Positions 32,929 through 41,320 of a stretch of 64,000 nucleotides of DNA are shown piece by piece; within the stretch, counting starts at the first letter, position 1; each line of letters starts with the position of its first letter. Location of the stretch: positions 1 to 64,000 of the forward strand of contig NZ_JWIG01000016.1 in NCBI RefSeq assembly GCF_000814675.1, written 5' to 3'. The notes below the pieces were generated by a model. That model did no database searches. It saw only the letters and a list, made by a program, of their open reading frames with translations, and was not told the DNA's origin. The position numbers and the translations under genes are program-made. This DNA comes from Pseudoalteromonas distincta (GTDB lineage: Bacteria > Pseudomonadota > Gammaproteobacteria > Enterobacterales > Alteromonadaceae).

Positions 32929-35325
32929 TTAGTTAAAAGCGTATTTTAAAGTTACCGACGTTGTGCGGCCGTTAATAGTACGGGCACGGATAATGTTATT
33001 TTCAGGTACTGAACCTTCTTCTGCTTCTGTAATACCTACTGTATCAAATAGGTTATTCACATTAAGCGCAATATTAAGGTTTTCAGATAAGTCATAGCTT
33101 ACAAAGCCATTTACCTGTGTGTAGCCGTCAAATTGCAAGTCGTTATTATCTTGAGCGTATGCATCGGTAGTACCAATGAAACTTACCCCTGCAGCGCCTT
33201 TTTCATAGTTGTAACGTGCCATTAATGAGTAAATTAAATCGGCTTGACGACGTGGCGTATTACCTACAACATCTGGGTTAAGCGCATCTTTTGCTATTTC
33301 TGCATCGGTCCAAGTTAAATTACCGCGAAAATCCCATGCATCAATAAAGTAAGTAGATTCTATTTCAATCCCTTTTGCTTCGTATTCACGGTCAAAAAAC
33401 GTTTGTGATGTTGCTTCAAAATTTTGCTCTTCAGTTTCGGCAAAAAACGCAGTAGCAAACACTGATAATGAATCAAAGCGCTTTTTAACACCAAACTCAA
33501 ACTGGTTTACTTCATCAACAGCGTCTTCTTTTGCAACAGAGCCGTCGGCGCGTACTTTACCAAATAAAAGACGGTCAGCATTTGCACGCCCACCTTTACT
33601 AATACGTGCAAACGTAGCAAGGCTTGGGTCAATTTGATAATTAGCACCAATTGAATAAGAAGAATAGTTCCAGTCGTAATTTACTGGGCTGGCGTTTGCT
33701 GTATCAATTCCAGCAACGTTTTGCTCAGGGATTGATATTTCACCGTCGCGGTTCATATCTACAGTTGATGTTACGGCACCTGCATAGTTACCGCGAGCTT
33801 CGCCACTGTCGTAACGGGCACTTGCATCAATGCTTACGTCGCCTAATTTAGTAGAGAATGCAACGTATGGTGCACGGGTGTCGTACTCTGTGTCGTAATC
33901 ACGTTGGCAACAGTTTCCCCAGTAAGGTGTGCCATATGCATATAAACCATTTTCTGAAAATTCAGTACCGTCAGCTGCAGTAACATTTAATAATGCTGCA
34001 TTGTCGCCTTTAAGCTCCATAAGGTATGAATTCCATAACCACGACATAGCAATGTTTTGAGTTGACGCGTAATAACCAAAGGTAATGCTGGTGTCATCAT
34101 CAAACGATTTAGTTAGTTTAAAGTCGTTTACTAATGAATCGAAGTCGTTCATTGTTACGTCAAAGGTATGAATTCGCATAGCGAGGTCGTCGTTAAATGC
34201 AGCGCCCGTGTTTGCGTTACTGAGTGTTGCGCCTACACCACCAATGCTCTGTGCAATAGATGATGCGCTGCCAACCTCAGCAGGAATAAGCGAGTTAAAG
34301 TTGCCGCTTATTGATGATTTACGAAAACGGTTTTCGATACGCCAATCGTTATCTAAATCAAATACAGCTTCAAAACCAACAGAGTCAACCTTTGGATTCA
34401 TACCATCGCGAATATCGCCGCTACTGATTTGGTTTTCACCATTTAAACGTACTGTTTTAGTAAATAACGCTGAATGAGGTGTGTCTGATTGCGCATCAAA
34501 TCCAGCAATAGAGTCACCATTTGAGTACATTGGCATTGGAAGGTAGCCAACACTCTTATCGTCTAAGTGTTTGTAGTAAAGGCGAACGTAACCGTTGTCG
34601 AAATCTTTTGTAAGGTTAGCTTTTATTTGGCCACCTTTATTAGACGTGTAACCTGTTTCGCGCGGGCCTTCCCCTTGTCGAACAAAACCACCAACATGAA
34701 AACGCACGCTATCGGTTAAGTAAGTGCCGTATTCAAAGTCTGTACGAACGCTGTCGTAATCTAAGCCAAGTGTTGTAGATACACTGCCAGATTCGTTTTC
34801 GCCATTTTTAGAGATAAAGTTAATAATGCCACCAGGTGCATTACTTGCTGCAGTAGATGCTGAGCCACCACGAATCGATTCGATAGTTTGCACAGTGTTA
34901 TCTAATCGCATAAAAATATCTGAATTACCAAAAGCGATATCACCGTATTGCAGTACAGGTAAACCATCTTCTTGTAATTGTAAAAATTTTGCACCGCCTG
35001 AAGCAACTGGCAGGCCACGAACAGCAATATTTGCATTACCTTCGCCACCTGTCGATTCTGCACGAATACCAGGAATGATTCTAAAAGCCTCGGCTGTTGA
35101 GCGAGGAGTAGACACCTGAACTTGTTCAAGTGATACGCTACTAACTGAAACGCTTGAAGCCATGATTGTTGTTCGACGTGGTACGCCGGTTACAACTATT
35201 GTTTCAAGACCTTTGTTTTGTGATGCTTCAGGTGTTGCTTGGTCTGTTTCTTGTGCGTTAACGCCTTGACTTACGGCAAGTGCTAAAGCGCTGATTAAAT
35301 ATAAAGGTGTATTGTGTGTTGTCAT
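32929..35325 (-). CDS. TonB-dependent receptor of the sucrose regulon
   Basis: The product is 798 residues with a signal peptide (ISALALAVSQGVNA, then QETDQ). The plug domain is visible (LETIVVTGVPRRTTIM, AEAFRIIPGIRAESTGGEGNANIAVRGLPV, IESIRGGSASTAASNAPGGIINFISK) and the barrel ends in SVTLKYAFN with a terminal aromatic-type strand. Neighbours and the shared operator CTTAATCGATTAAG 46 bases upstream mark it as the outer-membrane sucrose (or sucrose oligomer) transporter, often named ScrO or SuxA. The exact substrate is not shown by sequence. Confidence 0.87.
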   Translation of the reverse strand: MTTHNTPLYLISALALAVSQGVNAQETDQATPEASQNKGLETIVVTGVPRRTTIMASSVSVSSVSLEQVQVSTPRSTAEAFRIIPGIRAESTGGEGNANIAVRGLPVASGGAKFLQLQEDGLPVLQYGDIAFGNSDIFMRLDNTVQTIESIRGGSASTAASNAPGGIINFISKNGENESGSVSTTLGLDYDSVRTDFEYGTYLTDSVRFHVGGFVRQGEGPRETGYTSNKGGQIKANLTKDFDNGYVRLYYKHLDDKSVGYLPMPMYSNGDSIAGFDAQSDTPHSALFTKTVRLNGENQISSGDIRDGMNPKVDSVGFEAVFDLDNDWRIENRFRKSSISGNFNSLIPAEVGSASSIAQSIGGVGATLSNANTGAAFNDDLAMRIHTFDVTMNDFDSLVNDFKLTKSFDDDTSITFGYYASTQNIAMSWLWNSYLMELKGDNAALLNVTAADGTEFSENGLYAYGTPYWGNCCQRDYDTEYDTRAPYVAFSTKLGDVSIDASARYDSGEARGNYAGAVTSTVDMNRDGEISIPEQNVAGIDTANASPVNYDWNYSSYSIGANYQIDPSLATFARISKGGRANADRLLFGKVRADGSVAKEDAVDEVNQFEFGVKKRFDSLSVFATAFFAETEEQNFEATSQTFFDREYEAKGIEIESTYFIDAWDFRGNLTWTDAEIAKDALNPDVVGNTPRRQADLIYSLMARYNYEKGAAGVSFIGTTDAYAQDNNDLQFDGYTQVNGFVSYDLSENLNIALNVNNLFDTVGITEAEEGSVPENNIIRARTINGRTTSVTLKYAFN

Positions 35326-35356
35326 GTGAACGCCTCGTTGTGTTGAACCCAGTAGG

Positions 35357-35398
35357 ATTTGTTATTTTTACTTAATCGATTAAGTAAAAATAACAAAT
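35357..35398. promoter_or_regulatory. 42-bp perfect palindrome holding the ScrR-type operator
   Basis: The sequence from 35357 to 35398 is identical to its own reverse complement, with the centre between 35377 and 35378. The core CTTAATCGATTAAG (35371-35384) is the same 14-mer as before the sucrose phosphorylase gene. The outer arms (ATTTGTTATTTTTA and its complement) extend the symmetry far beyond a usual LacI-family operator. It lies 32 bases upstream of the receptor start codon. Confidence 0.9.
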
Positions 35399-35495
35399 AT
35401 TTTACAATAAGCAAATCATTTTGTGTTTAATTTGCTCTTTTATTATTCATATGTTGATTTTCAAAGTGTTTTTTATTGTATTGAGATACAAGTTT

Positions 35496-36722
35496 TTAAG
35501 CTGTTGGGTTATTTTCTTGTAAAGCACTCATTGATGGGTCGCGTAAATAATTGAACAACATAGCTACAAATAAAATCACGGCAAACCCTGTTGCTAAGTA
35601 AAAGCCATAGCGCACATGGCCAAAGTAATCGCTGATCATACCCATAAATAAAGGAGCTAAAGCAGCCGATAATGCGGTAAAAAATAATATAACGCCGGCT
35701 ACGGCTCCATGGCGCTCAGCAGGAAAACACGATATACCTTTAGAGTTTAAAGTTGGATAAACCATAGACATAAATAAACCTGAAAGAGGTAATAACCCTA
35801 CAGCCCAGTCAACGCCACCAATAAGTGTACCCACATAACAAAGCGCAATACCTAAGCTTAAATAAGCCATAACACCTTGCCAGCTATAACGATTTAGTAA
35901 CCATACGGCAATAAAACGACCTGCAGCACGTAGTATAAAAAATATAGTAAGTGCATAAGTGGCAAGGAGCGGCCAAGAGCCTGTGTAGTCCTTTAATAGC
36001 GTCGGCATCCATACATAAATAGCCACTTCAGTCGCTACATAAAGTGCAATAGCTAAAGAAAAGCCAAGTGCATAAGGGTTTTTTACCATTTTCATGGTGG
36101 TTGCCAAAGAGGCTGGCTTTTCAGTTGTTTTAACTACGTCAGGGTAGTCTGCGCGCCATGCTAATAAAGCAAGGATTAAACACATTACACCCGCAGTAAT
36201 ATACAGGTATGTCCAACTAACGTTTTGCACTAATAAAACACCAACTAGGGCAGGGCCTACAATAGCGCCAATGCCAAAAAAGCCCTCAACCTTGTTCATA
36301 GTTTTAGTATGGTCGTCGTTACTATGCGAAATATCGCCAAGCAATGCCAGTGCGCCGGTTTTAAATAAACCAATGGCCAGGCCTATGCAGCAAAGCAATA
36401 CTAAAAAGAAGGTAAAACTGGTGCTAAATGCAAATAAAAAACAACTCGCAGAAAATATTAATAGACCTAGCATAATGGTTTTTTTACGGCCAAGGCTGTC
36501 AGCTAAAAATCCTAAAAATAATCCACTAAAGGCTATTAATGCCATGGGAGCGTAATGAAATGCACTAGCTTGAGTCATACTCAAACCGAAATCTTTTATA
36601 AGTTCGGGGATTATCATGCCGACTGCGTCAGAGGTCATGGCAAACATAAAAAACATCATGTATGTAAGCCAGCGTATTTGTTGCAGTGGGTCGCTGCTTA
36701 CGTGTGTGTGTGATTTTGTCAT
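35496..36722 (-). CDS. scrT: MFS transporter, probable sucrose permease
   Basis: The product is 408 residues with twelve transmembrane helices. The start is the ATG at 36722, with GAGGA nine bases upstream; an earlier in-frame start at 36755 lacks one. The MFS motif GFLADSLGRKKTIMLG is present between helices two and three. Position between the receptor gene and sucrose phosphorylase, and divergence from the latter over an operator, suggest that it carries sucrose across the inner membrane. No family feature fixes the substrate. Confidence 0.83.
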   Translation of the reverse strand: MTKSHTHVSSDPLQQIRWLTYMMFFMFAMTSDAVGMIIPELIKDFGLSMTQASAFHYAPMALIAFSGLFLGFLADSLGRKKTIMLGLLIFSASCFLFAFSTSFTFFLVLLCCIGLAIGLFKTGALALLGDISHSNDDHTKTMNKVEGFFGIGAIVGPALVGVLLVQNVSWTYLYITAGVMCLILALLAWRADYPDVVKTTEKPASLATTMKMVKNPYALGFSLAIALYVATEVAIYVWMPTLLKDYTGSWPLLATYALTIFFILRAAGRFIAVWLLNRYSWQGVMAYLSLGIALCYVGTLIGGVDWAVGLLPLSGLFMSMVYPTLNSKGISCFPAERHGAVAGVILFFTALSAALAPLFMGMISDYFGHVRYGFYLATGFAVILFVAMLFNYLRDPSMSALQENNPTA

Positions 36723-36863
36723 GTGTTTATTCCTCGTTAAATTCTTTATTAACACTTCGTAAGTCAGTCAGTTGCTTACTGTAGTATTACGTGAGACACG
36801 AAATTTGTATGTAAAATTATTAAAAATTACTTGTAAATTCTTACTCGCTAGTTAAAGATATAT

Positions 36864-36877
36864 CTTAATCGATTAAG
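36864..36877. promoter_or_regulatory. LacI-family (ScrR) operator
   Basis: CTTAATCGATTAAG, identical to the core of the palindrome at 35357-35398, sits 21 bases before the sucP start and within the gap shared with scrT, so it may control both. Confidence 0.85.
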
Positions 36878-36898
36878 TTTCAACATGGTAATCACACA

Positions 36899-38371
36899 AT
36901 GATGAAGAATAAAGTTCAATTGATCACATATGCTGATCGAATCACTGGCCAAAATATAGGCGCGCTAACCACACTTTTAAACGGCCCTTTAAAAGGCGTA
37001 TTTGGTGGTGTGCACTTATTGCCATTTTACAATCCTATTGATGGCAGCGATGCTGGCTTTGACCCTATTGATCATAGTGAAGTTGATTCTAGAATAGGCA
37101 CTTGGGAAGACATACAAGTATTAGGTAAAGATCTCGACTTAATGGCAGACCTAATTGTTAACCATGTATCGGCACAGTCTTTTCAGTTTCAAGATGTACT
37201 AGCAAAGGGTAAGCAATCAGAATTTTGGGATTTGTTTTTAACCAAAGATGATGTATTTCCAAATGGTATGAGCGAAGCTGAGCAAAAAGCAATTTACCGC
37301 CCACGTCCTGGTAGTTGCTTTACCCCAATGAAATGTGGTGATGGTAAAACGTATGATTTTTGGACCACTTTTACCGATAACCAAATTGACATAAACGTAA
37401 AAGTAGAAGCCGGTGTTGCGTATTTAAATAACGTACTTACTAAATTTTCGGCTAACAATGTAAATATTATTCGTTTAGATGCGGCGGGTTACGCTATTAA
37501 GCAAGCAGGCACTAACTGCTTTATGCTTGATGAAACGTTTGGCTACCTAGATAACTTATCTAAGCAAGCAAACGATTTAGGCATGGAAACCATTGCAGAA
37601 ATTCATAGCCATTATCAAACTCAGGTAGAAGTGGCAAAACGCGTAAATATGGTTTACGACTTTGCGTTACCACCGCTTATTTTACACAGCTTATTTAACA
37701 ACGATGTAGATGCACTGCTCAAATGGTTACAAATTTCGCCACGTAATTGCTTAACTGTACTTGATACACACGACGGTATTGGCATTATTGACGCAGGTCC
37801 AATGGGCGACAAACCGGGGCTATTAAATGCACAGCAGATTGATAATCTAGTCGAAACAATGCACGCCAACAGCAACAACCAAAGCCGCCAAGCTACGGGC
37901 GCTGCGGCGAGTAATGTCGACTTATATCAAGTTAACTGTACGTACTACAACGCATTAGGCGCTAAAGACTTTGATTACTTACTGTCGCGTGCAATTCAAT
38001 TTTTTGCACCTGGTGTACCACAAGTTTATTACGGCGGCCTATTTGCTTGCGAAAACGACATGGAATTACTGACAAATACAAATGTAGGCCGTGATATTAA
38101 CCGCCCATATTTAGACGCAAATATAATCGACAAGGCCTTAAATAAGCCTGTAGTAAAAGGTTTAATTGAATTAATTAAAATTCGCAATTCACACCCTGCA
38201 TTTGCAGGTGAATTTAGTGCCCAAGGTGAAGGCAGTATGTGTTGTTTATCGTGGCAACTAGATGAGCAAACTATTTCACTTACTGTTGATTTTAAATTAC
38301 GCCATGCACTTATTACGCAAGTAAACGGTGATGAAGAAACAACGATTAACTTAAATTCATTTTTAGCTTAA
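36899..38371 (+). CDS. sucP: Sucrose phosphorylase (GH13_18)
   Basis: The product is 490 residues, the usual family length. It begins MMKNKVQLITYADR; the second ATG may be the real start. Family features: HLLPFYNPIDGSDAGFDPIDH, LMADLIVNHVSAQS, IYRPRPG, the nucleophile D194 in IIRLDAAGY, the acid/base E234 in AEIHSHY, and VLDTHDGIGIID. TGAAASNVDLYQVNCTYY is also typical. The enzyme converts sucrose and phosphate to alpha-glucose 1-phosphate and fructose in the cytoplasm. There is no signal peptide. An operator for the LacI protein stands just upstream. Confidence 0.94.
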   Translation: MMKNKVQLITYADRITGQNIGALTTLLNGPLKGVFGGVHLLPFYNPIDGSDAGFDPIDHSEVDSRIGTWEDIQVLGKDLDLMADLIVNHVSAQSFQFQDVLAKGKQSEFWDLFLTKDDVFPNGMSEAEQKAIYRPRPGSCFTPMKCGDGKTYDFWTTFTDNQIDINVKVEAGVAYLNNVLTKFSANNVNIIRLDAAGYAIKQAGTNCFMLDETFGYLDNLSKQANDLGMETIAEIHSHYQTQVEVAKRVNMVYDFALPPLILHSLFNNDVDALLKWLQISPRNCLTVLDTHDGIGIIDAGPMGDKPGLLNAQQIDNLVETMHANSNNQSRQATGAAASNVDLYQVNCTYYNALGAKDFDYLLSRAIQFFAPGVPQVYYGGLFACENDMELLTNTNVGRDINRPYLDANIIDKALNKPVVKGLIELIKIRNSHPAFAGEFSAQGEGSMCCLSWQLDEQTISLTVDFKLRHALITQVNGDEETTINLNSFLA

Positions 38372-38406
38372 TGTTAAAAGAGTAATTTACAAACGTCATG
38401 TAAAGC

Positions 38407-38435
38407 AAAAGCCAAGCTACTTAAGCTTGGCTTTT
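38407..38435. terminator. Bidirectional terminator between sucP and the LacI gene
   Basis: AAAAGCCAAGCT (38407-38418) pairs with AGCTTGGCTTTT (38424-38435), with T-runs on both strands. Confidence 0.9.
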
Positions 38436-38466
38436 TAACACATAAAACTATTACAAGGTTTGTAAG

Positions 38467-39498
38467 CTAACTACTCGCACCAATCTCTAATTCGTAACTG
38501 ACTTCCTTAGTTTTTTCTTCTTTAGAAATAAATAATTCAGCGGCTATAACGCCTTTTTCTTGGCTGTTTTGATGAATAGTGGTGAGGCGAGGTACAAACC
38601 GGGCTGCTTCATCAATACCATCAAAGCCCACAATACGCAGTTCTTCACCTATTTTTATGCCTTGTTTTATTGCTTCTCGCATTGTGGCAAGCGCAATTAA
38701 ATCACTCATACAAATAATAACGTTAGGGCGAGGAGAGGCACTGAGCACTTCTTTTGCGGCAATATTGGCAAAACGCTCGCTACTTTCAGGAATGTTCCAA
38801 ATACGATCGTCAGCCACCGTAATATTTGCCTCGCTTAAAGCGCGTTGATACCCGCGTAAACGTTGATGCGAAATAGATTGCCCGGTTTCAAATTCGTGAT
38901 GCTCATACACGCGGCACAATACGTTTTCATCAAGTAGCCTAAGCCCTAATATAGCCACTTTATCGTTTTGATTATGTAGTACGTGTTTAGCAATTTCGTA
39001 ACTTGCTTGCTCGTTATTAATATTTACAGAGGCATTGCGAGCAATATCAAAATCAATTGTCACTACATGTTTAGACACTGTTTTTAACTGCTCAACTAAC
39101 GCGTTATTACGAGGGCGGCCATAACAAATAAAGCCATCTACAAAGTCGACCACGTTGTTAAGGTTATCGCTATTACCTGAAAACAATAAAACATTAATGC
39201 CATTTTTTTCAAGCACCGAGGTAACACCGCGCATAAAGCTACTAGCCACAGGGTCCGACACCATGTATTCCACACTATCGGGCAGCACTAAAGCGACAAT
39301 ATTAAATGTGCCATTACGCAACGATTGCGCGGCCTTATTAGGCCCGTAATAGCCCAAAGTTTTACACGCTGCAAGAATATCGTCTCGGCGTTTAGCCGAT
39401 AGCTGATCAGGGCGATTAAACGCATTAGATACTGTCGCGTTAGACACACCTAACTCTTTAGCAATACTTTTAAGGGTCCAGCGGGTTTGCTTACTCAT
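38467..39498 (-). CDS. scrR: LacI-family repressor of the sucrose regulon
   Basis: The product is 343 residues. The DNA-binding head WTLKSIAKELGVSNATVSNA with FNRPDQLSAKRRDDI and the hinge KAAQSLRNG are followed by a periplasmic-binding-protein-like effector domain (DGFICYGRPRNNALVEQL, VIICMSDLIALATMREA, IVGFDGIDEAARFVPRLTTI). It ends convergent to sucP. The two operators CTTAATCGATTAAG have the central CG expected for the LacI family and are the likely targets. No copy of the operator lies upstream of scrR itself. Confidence 0.9.
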   Translation of the reverse strand: MSKQTRWTLKSIAKELGVSNATVSNAFNRPDQLSAKRRDDILAACKTLGYYGPNKAAQSLRNGTFNIVALVLPDSVEYMVSDPVASSFMRGVTSVLEKNGINVLLFSGNSDNLNNVVDFVDGFICYGRPRNNALVEQLKTVSKHVVTIDFDIARNASVNINNEQASYEIAKHVLHNQNDKVAILGLRLLDENVLCRVYEHHEFETGQSISHQRLRGYQRALSEANITVADDRIWNIPESSERFANIAAKEVLSASPRPNVIICMSDLIALATMREAIKQGIKIGEELRIVGFDGIDEAARFVPRLTTIHQNSQEKGVIAAELFISKEEKTKEVSYELEIGASS

Positions 39499-39950
39499 AC
39501 CAATTCTTTACTCAATACTCATGTTAATAAACTAACATATTCAGGGCGTTAGCAAAGTAAAAATTAAGAGTATTTACCTTAGGTGCTTTTATCGTACTTT
39601 TTACAACCCGTTTAACACCTCCTTAGAGCACAGGTGCTTTTTGAAAAGTATGTAAAGATGATTATATGAGCAAGTTTTTATAGTTTATTCGCTTTGTTCA
39701 AGAGGAAATTTTGCTTATCTGGAATATTATTTATCTTCTCCATTTTGGTGTGTTTTTACAATTAACATATCAATTCGCACTTAACTATTTGTTTACACAA
39801 ATTTATTTGATGACTAAGATAAATGTATCGCAATATTTGGATATTTGTCGGTTTAGTAAAACGACAAATGTCGTAGATAAAATTGTCAGGTACGAATGTT
39901 AAGCTCAAGGGGTTGACGTTTTTTCTGTCACTTATGATAAGGATGTTTAA
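39499..39950. other. Intergenic gap with overlapping palindromes
   Basis: No convincing gene lies in this 452-base AT-rich stretch. ATTTGTCG (39843-39850) is inverted at 39862-39869, and the second arm also belongs to ACGACA-AA-TGTCGT (39861-39874), so two palindromes share bases. They lie about 80-110 bases before the protease gene and may be a regulatory site. The start of the protease gene has AAGGA at 39939-39943. Confidence 0.35.
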
Positions 39951-40823
39951 ATGAAAAAATTTATTATTTTTGTGTTGATGATTGCTTTTAATTCGCAGGC
40001 AGTTGTTAAGCGCCATGATATTAAGCCTGAGCTGTACGAACTAAAAAATGCTCCAGAATACTATGTAGATATGCCCTTTGAAGGGACAGCTGTTTTAATA
40101 GATAAAAATTGGTTGTTAGCTCCCGCACATGTAATTTACACATTTTATTATGATTATCTTGGAAAACCTATAGAAGTAGGTGGTATCGAAAATAAAATCG
40201 ATAAAATAATTTTTCACCCAGAATATGTCCAAGACCAAACTGACTGGGGGGATAGTGATCCTCAACCATTGATGGATTTTTTAAATAGCCATAGCGATAT
40301 AGCATTAATTAAACTTACCGATTCAGTAGATCATATTAATCCAATTAGACGTTTTTCTGGAAAAACTGAATTAGGCCTCGAAGTTACTGTATACGGTAAG
40401 GGAGCGGTAGGTAATGGTTTAACTGGAGAATTAAGAGAGACAAAAAACGCCGGTTTTTTAGAAAAAGTTTACAACTGGTTTCGACAAAAATTTACAGACT
40501 TGGCACCGACTCAAGAATTTAGGCAGCTTAATTATTACAACAATGTTATCACTAAAGTTGATGAACGCTGGATTAGATTTAAATTTGACGCAGACGAAAC
40601 TGCTCTACCTTTGGAGGGGACTATTGGCTCTGGGGATAGTGGAGGTCCTGCAGTCATATTTACCGAAGATAAGCCAATCTTAGTAGGTTTAGCCAGCTGG
40701 GTGGAAATAGACTCTGCGTTAAATCAATTCATTCCCGGAAAATATGATTCAGTCGCAGTTTTTGTCAGAGTGTCATCCTTTAATGAATGGATCGATAAAG
40801 TAATAATAGAAAATGGCCATTAA
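39951..40823 (+). CDS. Secreted trypsin-like serine protease (S1 family)
   Basis: The product is 290 residues with a short signal peptide (FIIFVLMIAFNSQA, then VVKRHD). The catalytic triad is clear: H60 in WLLAPAHV, D116 in SDIALIKL, and S230 in GSGDSGGPAV. The alanine after the histidine's usual TAAH (here APAH) is kept. There is a long insert between residues 160 and 215. No propeptide cut site or C-terminal sorting domain is visible. No inhibitor gene is nearby. It is probably exported and free in the periplasm or medium. Confidence 0.87.
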   Translation: MKKFIIFVLMIAFNSQAVVKRHDIKPELYELKNAPEYYVDMPFEGTAVLIDKNWLLAPAHVIYTFYYDYLGKPIEVGGIENKIDKIIFHPEYVQDQTDWGDSDPQPLMDFLNSHSDIALIKLTDSVDHINPIRRFSGKTELGLEVTVYGKGAVGNGLTGELRETKNAGFLEKVYNWFRQKFTDLAPTQEFRQLNYYNNVITKVDERWIRFKFDADETALPLEGTIGSGDSGGPAVIFTEDKPILVGLASWVEIDSALNQFIPGKYDSVAVFVRVSSFNEWIDKVIIENGH

Positions 40824-40878
40824 GGTACAGAGTTGCAATAACATTGCACCGGCAAGAAGATTAAAAGGAAAAATATAA

Positions 40879-41269
40879 ATGGCTAATTTTACGTCGTTCC
40901 ATATTATAACCGATCTTGTATTGCTCTGCGCTTTACTACTATCACTAATTATAAATGCTGCACAAGAACCCATTCTACCTACTACCCTGAGCAGTGCCGC
41001 CGCAATGTGCGAGTGCTTGTTTAGATGCGCTTGATAAGTTTAAGCTTTTTGAAAATACAACGTTATTTGGTGCACCAAGTAGCGCTGATTCTATGTATAT
41101 GGATGTACGCTTAGCCGATTTACCTTCAGGGTTGGGGAAAGTGATTGTATCTAACAAAGTATACGTAAACAGAGCCCGTGGGGCAGGGGGTTTTTACAAA
41201 CCCGATGTGGCGTATAACGGCCTTGATTGGACAACCAATGTGTTGCTTGAGCAAATAAAAACGCTATAA
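40879..41269 (+). pseudogene. Decayed S41-type peptidase: signal peptide and C-terminus only
   Basis: From the ATG at 40879, with AAAAGGA before it, a frame encodes a signal-like start (LVLLCALLLSLIINAAQEP) and stops at 41034. From 40994 a second frame continues to 41269 with CASACLDALDKFK, FGAPSSADSMYMDVR, LPSGLGKVIVSNKVYVNR and LDWTTNVLLEQI, which match the C-terminus of secreted S41-like peptidases. The catalytic core is missing, and the two parts are out of frame by one base. The gene was reduced by a large deletion. Confidence 0.68.
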
Positions 41270-41272
41270 AAA

Positions 41273-41298
41273 AAGCCGCTTGTTGTAACAAGCGGCTT
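41273..41298 (-). terminator. Terminator of the laminarin receptor gene
   Basis: AAGCCGCTTGTT (41273-41284) pairs perfectly with AACAAGCGGCTT (41287-41298); a run of T follows on the minus strand. Confidence 0.88.
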
Positions 41299-41320
41299 AA
41301 CCTTCTAACTAGGAAATAGT

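Noticed and set aside
39711..39902. Open frame of 63 codons before the protease gene
   Set aside because: It starts with TTG without a ribosome binding site, crosses the palindromes and has the composition of AT-rich non-coding DNA.
40879..41034. 51-codon frame with signal-like start as an independent small gene
   Set aside because: It runs directly, one base out of frame, into the tail of an S41-type peptidase, so a decayed gene is the simpler reading.
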